Shown: positions 1 to 4,292 of the stretch, piece after piece
Numbering within the stretch: the first letter of the stretch is position 1
How the letters are laid out: each line of letters begins with the position of its first letter
Assembly (NCBI GenBank): GCA_024277605.1
Contig: JAJRUU010000155.1
Span: 1 to 7,414 of the forward strand
Reading direction: 5' to 3'
Length of the DNA stretch: 7,414 bases
Origin: a bacterium
GTDB taxonomy: Bacteria > SZUA-182 > SZUA-191 > JAJRXT01
Program-made: the position numbers and the translations under genes
The notes under the pieces: generated by a model
What the model was told of the DNA's origin: nothing
Seen by the model: the letters and a program-made list of their open reading frames with translations, nothing else
Databases searched by the model: none

Positions 1-74
1 TTGAATCGATGGCGGCAACAAATACGGCGTCTCTCGATCAACTTGTATAAACTTTGCGCCCATTCCACCCCCTT

Positions 75-269
75 ATGGTATATGTTATTCACTACACCAT
101 TTTACCATACGTATGCTCCAAAGTCCGACAAACTCCTAGAATTAAAATCCATTGCAATAACTGTGGAGATACGTTTATTAATTGCACACCAAACCCCAAT
201 TTTTGCGCCTGGTGTGGGGCTAGAATGTTATATCCCGATAATCAAAGCCGCAGTGTGGGCAAAAGTTAA
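75..269 (+). CDS. Small zinc-ribbon protein, start uncertain
   Basis: A short ORF whose C-terminal half carries CNNC, then 13 residues, then CAWCG. This is a typical zinc-ribbon (two CxxC knuckles) seen in many small phage and bacterial proteins. The likely role is structural zinc binding in a nucleic-acid or protein adaptor; no specific function can be assigned. The ATG at 75 is used here. A TTG at 54 is also in frame, after an in-frame stop at 48-50. Neither start has a convincing Shine-Dalgarno, so the N-terminal part (about 23 residues before the ribbon) may not be translated as drawn, or the ORF may be a fragment. It converges on, and overlaps by 50 bases, a leftward zinc-ribbon gene. 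The cysteine pattern favours this frame over the other frames here. Confidence 0.42.
   Translation: MVYVIHYTILPYVCSKVRQTPRIKIHCNNCGDTFINCTPNPNFCAWCGARMLYPDNQSRSVGKS
106..115. repeat. Short palindrome CATACGTATG, with flanking TATGGTA inverted pair
   Basis: CATACGTATG is a perfect 10-base palindrome. TATGGTA at 74-80 and TACCATA at 103-109 form a further 7-base inverted pair separated by 22 bases. Symmetric sites of this size can be repressor operators, but no repressor or promoter can be tied to them here. They overlap the 5' part of the rightward zinc-ribbon ORF. Confidence 0.25.
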
Positions 270-423
270 TAGTATCGTACAGTATTAAAAAACCACAATT
301 AAAACAGGTTTTGATAAGTTCAGACCAGCATTCAGGACAATATTTAGCAAGCCGGTCGCCGGTAGTGTAATGACAACCGGGACAAACAACGTCACCCTTG
401 GTTTTGTTGTTATCTAGAAACAA
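220..423 (-). CDS. Small double zinc-ribbon protein (leftward)
   Basis: A 67-residue protein made almost entirely of two zinc knuckle pairs: CPGC...CPEC followed by CFNC...CPHCG. That is a double zinc ribbon, a fold often used for nucleic-acid or protein contacts; the partner is unknown. I choose the TTG at 423 because GGAGG lies 7 bases upstream of it on this strand (complement of 431-435). The frame stays open to an ATG at 525, but that extension would run antisense through the BRO-N gene and is Arg/Leu/Gly-rich and unlike a protein. The gene diverges from the BRO-N gene with only 26 bases between start codons, so its promoter would have to lie inside that gene. At its 3' end it overlaps a rightward zinc-ribbon ORF. 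Confidence 0.62.
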   Translation of the reverse strand: MFLDNNKTKGDVVCPGCHYTTGDRLAKYCPECWSELIKTCFNCGFLILYDTINFCPHCGFDYRDITF

Positions 424-430
424 TGAACCG

Positions 431-444
431 CCTCCAAAAGGAGG
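431..444. promoter_or_regulatory. Palindromic Shine-Dalgarno serving both strands
   Basis: CCTCC-AAAA-GGAGG is a perfect 5-bp inverted repeat with an AAAA centre. Read rightward, GGAGG (440-444) is 5 bases before the ATG at 450. Read leftward, GGAGG (complement of 431-435) is 7 bases before the TTG at 423. Both spacings are good for ribosome binding, which supports both start choices. In either mRNA the same repeat can fold into a small hairpin that hides the site, so folding could affect translation of both genes. Confidence 0.6.
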
Positions 445-449
445 GCCGC

Positions 450-1214
450 ATGAATAATCAACTAATCCCCTTCGCCTTCGAGGGCCTGACCTTAAAAGAA
501 GCCTGCTGGCTAGAAGGCAAACCATATTTCACCCGCCGGGCTATCGGCGAATGGCTTGAGTATCAAAATCCAGACCGATCTATCCATAATCTTACACAGC
601 GACACCCCCACATCAATCAGTTCTCAGTTGTTACCAAATTGGTAACAACTGATGAATATCCAAAAGGACATTCACTCACCAATTTGATGAGTGAATCTAT
701 TATCAGAAATCGTGAGATTGAGCAACGAGTTTACGATCCTATAGGCTTACAACTCATCATCAATAAATCCGATAAGCCCAAAGCCATAAAATTTCAGGTA
801 GCCGCCGCCCATCTGGTGTTAGCCTTCATGCAGGGTAAGCTGTTTCCCTCACGCTGGTGTAAAAAAGGCGACCGGCTATCTCAAATCCGCCAACTACTGG
901 CCGCACCATCGGGTTATAGTCGCCGCCAGGTGGCTTTGGATATTGCCGAACGTGAAGAGGTGTCCATTAACACTGTTTATCATTGGATTGAGCAAATAGG
1001 CGAGCGGCTGATTACTAAATCCGGCAAGCCCCGCCGCACCCGTTCAGATAAAAGCAGCTTCAAAAATCGCCCCGAATTTGCTCAAGTAATTGAATATCTC
1101 CGGGAACACCACCAAGCCCAAGGGGCTGAAATTAAAAAATCGCTTAATTTTTCGGTTACAGTCAGCACAATTAACCGCTGGATTAGGGGAATAAATTCCC
1201 AATCCGCAACCTAA
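450..1214 (+). CDS. BRO-N domain protein with C-terminal helix-turn-helix region
   Basis: A 254-residue protein starting at ATG 450, 5 bases after GGAGG; the upstream ATG at 423 lacks a site. Residues about 5-135 match the BRO-N pattern seen in phage antirepressors and regulators: IPFAFEG, then RRAIGEWLEYQNP, and YDPIGLQLI followed by KPKAIKF. The C-terminal half (about 145-250) is basic and has two HTH-like stretches: SRRQVALDIAEREEVSINTV at about 157-176, and a second near 225-247 ending in STINRWIRG. BRO-N proteins bind DNA and often control phage or virus genes, so a regulatory role in the element is likely but inferred. Residues about 59-83, between the HINQF and YDPIG segments, are encoded by two inverted repeats and look like an enlarged loop relative to my memory of the family. 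Confidence 0.82.
   Translation: MNNQLIPFAFEGLTLKEACWLEGKPYFTRRAIGEWLEYQNPDRSIHNLTQRHPHINQFSVVTKLVTTDEYPKGHSLTNLMSESIIRNREIEQRVYDPIGLQLIINKSDKPKAIKFQVAAAHLVLAFMQGKLFPSRWCKKGDRLSQIRQLLAAPSGYSRRQVALDIAEREEVSINTVYHWIEQIGERLITKSGKPRRTRSDKSSFKNRPEFAQVIEYLREHHQAQGAEIKKSLNFSVTVSTINRWIRGINSQSAT
624..652. repeat. 29-base perfect palindrome inside the BRO-N gene
   Basis: TCAGTTGTTACCAA (624-637), one central A (638), then its exact reverse complement (639-652). The arms are 14 bp with no mismatch. The palindrome encodes about residues 59-68 of the BRO-N protein. Such symmetry is not needed to encode protein. It could be a cruciform or RNA hairpin, a dimer-protein binding site, or an inserted palindromic element that stayed in frame. 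Confidence 0.85.
670..696. repeat. 9-bp inverted repeat inside the BRO-N gene
   Basis: ATTCACTCA (670-678) and TGAGTGAAT (688-696) are perfect 9-bp arms around a 9-base loop. It starts only 18 bases after the 29-base palindrome and covers about residues 74-83 of the protein. Together the two inverted repeats span nearly the whole variable loop between the two conserved halves of the BRO-N domain. Confidence 0.7.
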
Positions 1215-1228
1215 AAGAGGAGGCTCTT
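1215..1228 (+). promoter_or_regulatory. Shine-Dalgarno held in a hairpin loop
   Basis: AAGAG (1215-1219) can pair with CTCTT (1224-1228), placing GAGG in a 4-base loop. The GGAGG core (1219-1223) is 8 bases before the ATG at 1232, and its first G lies in the stem. Presenting or masking the site in this way could tune translation. The stem is short and A/T-rich, so it is a weak structure. Confidence 0.4.
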
Positions 1229-1231
1229 ATT

Positions 1232-1546
1232 ATGCAAACCGAAACCACCACCACTAACGCCCTGGCAAACAAGTTTATGGAAACCGGTAAAAAACTTAGG
1301 TCAGGGGAACTTTCCTTCCCGCAAAAGCCCATCATTTTAGAAGCCAGGCGCGTTGATCAAGACGGGCTTATTCGCTATCACGGCGAATTTTACCAAGTCC
1401 CCATAGAGTTTGCCGGGCAAATTATTCGGGTGGACATGGAGAACAGGGAGTTTGACCCACATCCAACAAGCCTTGACCGGAACGCCGCAAGGCCCGCATT
1501 AAACTATCCATCTCTGAAAAGAGGCCGGTTAAACATTCAGGAGTAA
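1232..1546 (+). CDS. Stand-alone transposase-type C-terminal beta-barrel protein
   Basis: A 104-residue protein with a strong site (GGAGG 8 bases before ATG), 17 bases after the BRO-N stop. Residues about 37-80 read EARRVDQDGLIRYHGEFYQV, then the AGQIIRV and FDPHP segments. This resembles the small beta-barrel at the C-terminus of Mu, IS21 and IS481 transposases (their lines such as V-DG-I-Y-G-Y-V-AG). No DDE catalytic core or other domain accompanies it. The N-terminus (1-25) is Thr/Asn-rich and probably flexible, and the tail is basic. It could be a transposase remnant kept for another use, or a regulator that interacts with transposition proteins. The likeness is judged by eye and covers a short stretch, so the domain call is tentative. 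Confidence 0.6.
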   Translation: MQTETTTTNALANKFMETGKKLRSGELSFPQKPIILEARRVDQDGLIRYHGEFYQVPIEFAGQIIRVDMENREFDPHPTSLDRNAARPALNYPSLKRGRLNIQE

Positions 1547-1574
1547 ATTTAAGCTGTTCACATTCAGGCGTAAA
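1533..1574 (+). repeat. Pair of 15-base near-identical direct repeats
   Basis: ACATTCAGGAGTAAA (1533-1547) and ACATTCAGGCGTAAA (1560-1574) differ at one base and start 27 bases apart. The first copy includes the stop codon of the beta-barrel gene. The second lies just before the AAGGA ribosome site of the next gene. They may reflect a small duplication that created the intergenic region; no known repeat family was recognised. Confidence 0.5.
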
Positions 1575-1586
1575 AAGGAACTATCT

Positions 1587-1778
1587 ATGAATTATTTATC
1601 ACCCTCAGCCCGTGACCAACACATAAAAAAAATTCAAGTCATCGGCAAAAAAAACTGTGTCCCTATTTCTAAGAGCTTAGCCATCGATATTCTCAGGCTG
1701 GAAGGTCTATTACCTCCCAAAAAAACCAAGGCTGTGCCAAGAGTCGTTGACCTCAAGGTAGTTGGCACTCCTGTTTAA
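1587..1778 (+). CDS. Small hypothetical protein
   Basis: A 63-residue basic protein, rich in Lys and Ile/Leu/Val, with an AAGGA site 7 bases before the ATG. It has a predicted helical N-terminal part (SPSARDQHIKKIQVIG) and a Lys/Pro-rich break (LPPKKTKAVP) before a Val-rich end. No catalytic or metal-binding motif is visible and I do not recognise a family. It follows the beta-barrel gene in the same direction after 40 bases, so it is probably cotranscribed with it. It is the last gene before the 110-base gap and the compositional change. Confidence 0.55.
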   Translation: MNYLSPSARDQHIKKIQVIGKKNCVPISKSLAIDILRLEGLLPPKKTKAVPRVVDLKVVGTPV

Positions 1779-1888
1779 ATATCACACTGAAAGGTGTATA
1801 ACCCCTGAAATTTATGTTTTTTTGTATGCCCTAAATATAGCAAATCAAAAAAGCCAACGCAATGGCTAATATGTAACCAAAATTAGAC
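1779..1888. other. 110-base AT-rich intergenic gap with weak inverted repeat
   Basis: This is the only gap of any size in the first 5.9 kb apart from the region at the far left. It is AT-rich. AGCCA (1852-1856) and TGGCT (1863-1867) form a 5-bp stem flanked by six A residues on the left, which would read as a weak terminator on the minus strand, but no leftward gene precedes it. TAATAT at 1867-1872 could be a -10 box for the next gene, yet no matching -35 hexamer is visible. An early promoter is expected here from layout, but I cannot place it. Confidence 0.35.
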
Positions 1889-2365
1889 ATGAAAAAACGA
1901 AACTTCGACAACCCCAACCAACCGACATTATTCGATGTCATCATCCGCGAACAGACCCGCCAGTCATCACGCCATCCGGCGGGCAGCCTGGACATAGACC
2001 GGCGCTTCAGGGCCGCCGTGTCGGAAGCCATAAAGGGCTGCCCGCTCTCCCGCTATGAGGTTGCCGCAAAAATGTCGGAGTTGGTTGGGGTTGAGATTAC
2101 CGAATCGATGTTAAACAGCTGGACGGCGGAGTCAAAAGAACAACACCGCTTCCCGGCTATTTTTATGCCTGCATTTTTTGAAGTAACGAAAACAACCTGG
2201 CCTTACCGGGTACTGGCCAACCCGGTGGGGCTGTACATCATGGAATCGCCCGCCGCCCTGCGCTCTGAAATGGCTGCGTTGGATGAGCAGATAAAAAAAC
2301 TAAAGACAGAGCGCAAAAAGCGGCAGGCGTTTCTAAATATAGTGGATGCCCCGCCGGGGGCATAA
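1889..2365 (+). CDS. Predicted HTH regulator with C-terminal coiled coil
   Basis: A 158-residue protein. Residues about 35-105 include a helix-turn-helix-like segment, LSRYEVAAKMSELVGVEITE followed by SMLNSW and then a HRFPAIFMPAFFEVT segment. This arrangement resembles small regulators found in the early regions of Mu-like phages, from memory and without a search. Residues about 121-148 (SEMAALDEQIKKLKTERKKR region) form a charged coiled coil suited to dimerisation. The N-terminal 30 residues look flexible. The ATG at 1889 is the first possible start after an in-frame TAA at 1874-1876, and no Shine-Dalgarno precedes it, so translation may be leaderless or weak. It opens the gene-dense rightward cluster leading to the transposase. 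Its 3' end is a perfect hairpin at 2346-2363. Confidence 0.65.
   Translation: MKKRNFDNPNQPTLFDVIIREQTRQSSRHPAGSLDIDRRFRAAVSEAIKGCPLSRYEVAAKMSELVGVEITESMLNSWTAESKEQHRFPAIFMPAFFEVTKTTWPYRVLANPVGLYIMESPAALRSEMAALDEQIKKLKTERKKRQAFLNIVDAPPGA
2346..2363 (+). repeat. Perfect 7-bp GC hairpin at the end of the regulator gene
   Basis: ATGCCCC (2346-2352), loop GCCG, GGGGCAT (2357-2363). It ends at the stop codon of the regulator gene and is followed 4 bases later by a second hairpin (2368-2381). No U-run follows, so it is not a standard intrinsic terminator. The G-run of the first hairpin could instead pair with the C-run of the second, allowing two alternative folds. Confidence 0.6.
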
Positions 2366-2367
2366 CC

Positions 2368-2394
2368 GGGGGTTTTCCCCCAGGAGGAGGCAAT
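2368..2394 (+). promoter_or_regulatory. Hairpin plus Shine-Dalgarno module, copy 1
   Basis: GGGGG-TTTT-CCCCC (2368-2381) runs straight into AGGAGGAGG (2382-2390) and CAAT before an ATG at 2395. The 18 bases CCCCCAGGAGGAGGCAAT (2377-2394) recur exactly at 6114-6131 before the ATPase gene. In both copies the C-run is paired with a G-run just upstream. A hairpin touching a very strong ribosome site could stabilise the mRNA 5' end or hold the site open. Confidence 0.6.
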
Positions 2395-2511
2395 ATGTGT
2401 AAAACAAACAGGGTAGGTTCGTTGATGTGGATGACCGCCAACCAACCGCGACCCCAAAAAAAGCCAGGGTTATATCCACGCATTGGCTGTGCCCTAAAGA
2501 AAAACAGATAA
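2395..2511 (+). CDS. Short ORF with strong ribosome site; possible first part of a frameshifted gene
   Basis: ATG at 2395 follows AGGAGGAGG by 4 bases, one of the best ribosome sites in the window. Yet the frame closes at TAA 2509-2511 after 38 residues of no recognisable character. At codons 21-23 it reads CAA AAA AAG, containing A_AAA_AAG (2457-2463), the same heptamer and phase as the E. coli dnaX frameshift site. A -1 shift there would enter the frame of the longer protein ending at 2744, giving a product of about 116 residues. Either this is programmed slippage, a recent indel in the A7 run, or a leader peptide coupled to the downstream gene. Confidence 0.4.
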   Translation: MCKTNRVGSLMWMTANQPRPQKKPGLYPRIGCALKKNR

Positions 2512-2744
2512 TCGACTGGCGGGACTGCCGGTGGATTGAGCGCAGCCGGGATCTGGTGCATATGGATGAATTAGATTGCTGGTCATGCCCGAACCTATTA
2601 AAACTGCGGCGGGCAGAATATGCCCACCGGGAAGAAGTAAGCAAAAAACCCACCGCTGGCGGCATCGCTATTGTTCTGGTGCTTGCGGCGGTGGTTTTGG
2701 CCTGGATATATATACTTTGTACCGTCATTCTGCCACTGTTTTAG
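2427..2744 (+). CDS. Cys-containing tail-anchored membrane protein
   Basis: As drawn, a 105-residue protein from GTG 2427. Cys22, Cys34, Cys51 and Cys54 (the last two as CWSC) could bind a metal in the soluble N-terminal part. Residues about 79-104 (GIAIVLVLAAVVLAWIYIL region) form one clear membrane helix at the very C-terminus, so the bulk would face the cytoplasm in a tail-anchored layout. No family is recognised. The GTG start has only a poor upstream AGG, and the frame is closed by TAA at 2400-2402. The strong ribosome site at 2382 serves a different frame that can reach this one by -1 slippage at 2457-2463. The frame is supported by the Cys and membrane pattern; the true N-terminus is unsure. 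Confidence 0.58.
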   Translation: MDDRQPTATPKKARVISTHWLCPKEKQIIDWRDCRWIERSRDLVHMDELDCWSCPNLLKLRRAEYAHREEVSKKPTAGGIAIVLVLAAVVLAWIYILCTVILPLF

Positions 2745-2756
2745 GGGGATAACAAC

Positions 2757-2942
2757 ATGCTGTGTGAATGTAAAAACTGGGAATGTTTTGAGCAGCTTAA
2801 AATGACCGCCAAAGAGAGGTTTACATACATGCGGGCTGGTATAAAGCCTATAAAAACCGGGCACCCCATACCCGATGGCGCCCGGTTGATAAAAGGCAAA
2901 AACGGCATAGAATTTTATCGCCTGGGAGCGGCGGATGAGTAA
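2757..2942 (+). CDS. Small Cys-rich hypothetical protein
   Basis: A 61-residue protein with a GGGGGAT site 6 bases before ATG. It opens with CECKNWEC (Cys3, Cys5, Cys10), a possible partial metal site, then a basic middle and a short region IPDGARLIKGKNGIEFYRL that looks like two beta strands. No known family was recognised. It begins 12 bases after the membrane-protein stop and overlaps the next gene by 8 bases, so it belongs to the same operon and is probably translationally coupled to the winged-helix gene. Confidence 0.6.
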   Translation: MLCECKNWECFEQLKMTAKERFTYMRAGIKPIKTGHPIPDGARLIKGKNGIEFYRLGAADE

Positions 2943-3231
2943 CGATCCCTACTACAATAAATCACAAGCGGCATTAATAGCGGTTATGCAGGCGTTCTCG
3001 GCTGATGATTTCCCGGAGCTTTCGCTTGCTGAGCTGGTAACCACCACCGGCTTATCAAAAGATGCCAGTTTTCGCACCCTGTACATGCTGCACCAGGCGG
3101 GCTGGATTGAAAAACATGGCGAGCGTTACGCACTCTCTCAGAGTTGGGCGCAGGTAGGTTACCGGTACCTAAAGAACTTAGACAAAAAACGGAATGAGAT
3201 ACACCAACAAATACAGGAATATATAGCATGA
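2935..3231 (+). CDS. IclR-type winged-helix DNA-binding protein
   Basis: A 98-residue protein whose residues about 8-71 form a winged helix: SQAALIAVMQAF, then LSLAELVTTTGLSKDASFRT as the HTH, then LYMLHQAGWIEKHGERYALS as the third helix and wing. The pattern is that of the IclR N-terminal DNA-binding domain. The usual large ligand-binding domain is absent, and only a charged helix (about 72-98) follows. Small proteins of this kind occur in early regions of transposable phages. It is expected to act as a transcription factor, target unknown. It starts inside the end of the previous gene and ends with a 4-base ATGA overlap with the next, which points to tight translational coupling. Confidence 0.72.
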   Translation: MSNDPYYNKSQAALIAVMQAFSADDFPELSLAELVTTTGLSKDASFRTLYMLHQAGWIEKHGERYALSQSWAQVGYRYLKNLDKKRNEIHQQIQEYIA

Positions 3232-3422
3232 TATATGTGGCGTATTTTAGCGATAACACGAAGCAAAAAATAACCACACAAGACGATCAACTGAGATTAA
3301 AGCGCATGCTTACCCCCGGCACTATTTATATAGAAAGCGAACACGTAAGGCTTTTTAACACCAGCAATGGCTTTATAGCCTTAAATAAATATTTTGGCGG
3401 GGGGATAAATGAAATTCACTAA
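3228..3422 (+). CDS. Small hypothetical protein
   Basis: A 64-residue protein overlapping the winged-helix gene by ATGA (3228-3231), so most likely translated by re-initiation. Its sequence alternates like a small beta-rich fold: MIYVAYFSDN, then TPGTIYIESEHVRLFN and NGFIALNKYF. No catalytic or metal motif is visible and no family is recognised. A GGGGGG-containing ribosome site near its end (3399-3404) precedes another ATG at 3409, which opens into the repeat-derived leader of the DUF3102-like gene. Confidence 0.6.
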   Translation: MIYVAYFSDNTKQKITTQDDQLRLKRMLTPGTIYIESEHVRLFNTSNGFIALNKYFGGGINEIH

Positions 3423-3585
3423 AGGCTTTTCACCGCAAAGGACGCAGAGGAACGCAGAGTTAAAAACAAAAACAAAAAGGAGGGACGCAGAGTGGAAAAC
3501 GACCAAAACGGACAAGAACCAGAGATCACCGAGGAGCAGGAGCAGGAATTTATCGCCGCACAGCTTGAAAAAGAGCGGGCATTAA
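3409..3585 (+). other. Ribosome site and ATG that open into repeat-derived sequence
   Basis: A G-run lies 4 bases before ATG 3409, which reads MKFTKGFSPQRTQRNAEL and then an Arg/Lys/Ser-rich stretch of low complexity to a TAA at 3583-3585, overlapping the DUF3102-like gene in another frame. From about residue 8 the frame is just the translation of the CGCAGAG repeats. A plausible reading is that a former start codon was cut off from its gene by the repeat, which then supplied a new site and start. I do not regard it as a functional gene. Confidence 0.3.
3434..3492 (+). repeat. CGCA(A/G)AG direct repeats forming a gene leader
   Basis: Three adjacent units, CGCAAAGGA (3434-3442), CGCAGAGGAA (3443-3452) and CGCAGAGTT (3453-3461), then an A-rich stretch, then a fourth CGCAGAG at 3486-3492. 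Dispersed repeats of this style are, to my memory, found between genes of many environmental bacteria. Here the last unit touches the GTG start and the preceding AAGGAGGG acts as the ribosome site of the DUF3102-like gene. Confidence 0.6.
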
Positions 3586-4289
3586 CCCCATATTCGGATA
3601 ACCTGCCGTATGACAAGAACCGGCTGATTGAAGAGACTAAGTTTTTGTTAAGACATGAATTTATCGCTAAATATGAGGCAGGGAAGCGGCTGGTTCTGCT
3701 CAAAGAAAACGAAAGTTGTCCGAACTTCGGACAACTTTTAGAAGAACACTTTCCGGGATTATCCCGCCAGCGGGCTTATGAATACATGCTTTTTGCCCGC
3801 AAGATATCCAGCCTCCCCAATTTGCGGGGATTTGCCGATGGCAAAAAGAATTGGACTAAGGCCCTGGCCCTTTTAGAATCATGTGACGAAGATGAGCTGG
3901 CCGCTCTGGAAGCCGGTGATTCGGTTGTCGGCATGACGTTGGATGAAGCCGACACCATGACTCTGGCCGAGCTAAAAAAGGCTCTACGTAAAGAGAAATT
4001 GAAAAATCTGCCGCTGGCCGAGCAGGTGGCTGCGCTGGATGCCGAGAAGCGCGTAATGGCCGGGGAGCTGGCCGAGGTTAAAGCCGGTAAGCGCCTCCCG
4101 GAGTACTATTACGCCGATTTAGATAAGGTAAATAAACACCTGATGGAGGCACTGCGGCTTATACAGGGTTTCCCTAAGGACATCGTGCGGGGAGACTTTG
4201 ATTTCGGTACCCAGGTTACCGCCAAACTGGACATGATTGAGCGCATGGCGCGTAATACCATTAATGATTTCGTGGATAACGAGGATTAA
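3492..4289 (+). CDS. DUF3102-like phage protein
   Basis: A 265-residue acidic, mostly helical protein. GTG 3492 is chosen because AAGGAGGG sits 7 bases upstream. Residues about 44-103 (HEFIAKYEAGKRLVLLKE, then FGQLLEEHFPGLSRQRAYEYMLFAR) match the DUF3102 style, with an HTH-like SRQRAYEYM segment; such proteins occur in phages and mobile elements and are often near replication or partition functions. Residues about 155-200 look like a coiled coil rich in Leu, Lys, Glu and Ala. The C-terminal 65 residues are helical. Its gene ends 3 bases before the transposase start, so the two are probably coupled. It may be a transposition or nucleoid accessory factor, but this is inferred only from position. 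Residues about 74-83 are encoded by a perfect 27-base palindrome. Confidence 0.68.
   Translation: MENDQNGQEPEITEEQEQEFIAAQLEKERALTPYSDNLPYDKNRLIEETKFLLRHEFIAKYEAGKRLVLLKENESCPNFGQLLEEHFPGLSRQRAYEYMLFARKISSLPNLRGFADGKKNWTKALALLESCDEDELAALEAGDSVVGMTLDEADTMTLAELKKALRKEKLKNLPLAEQVAALDAEKRVMAGELAEVKAGKRLPEYYYADLDKVNKHLMEALRLIQGFPKDIVRGDFDFGTQVTAKLDMIERMARNTINDFVDNED
3712..3738. repeat. 27-base perfect palindrome inside the DUF3102-like gene
   Basis: AAAGTTGTCCGAA (3712-3724), one central C, then its exact reverse complement (3726-3738). The arms are 13 bp with no mismatch and the centre is a single base, the same design as the palindrome at 624-652 but with an unrelated sequence. It would form a strong hairpin in the mRNA. 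No U-run follows, so it is not a plain terminator. Confidence 0.85.
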
Positions 4290-4292
4290 TTA

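Noticed and set aside
1..288. Rightward open frame from TTG at position 1
   Set aside because: It overlaps the zinc-ribbon frame, has no ribosome site and shows no domain-like pattern.
1847..1867. Minus-strand intrinsic terminator (AGCCA/TGGCT stem and six T)
   Set aside because: The stem is only 5 bp and no leftward gene exists that would need it, so it is only mentioned within the gap entry.
1831..2031. Leftward frame with a hydrophobic C-terminus
   Set aside because: It lies antisense to the HTH regulator gene and its hydrophobic tail is from the AT-rich gap; no ribosome site.
3431..3492. CRISPR array
   Set aside because: Units are 7 to 10 bases with no spacers, so this is a simple direct repeat tract.
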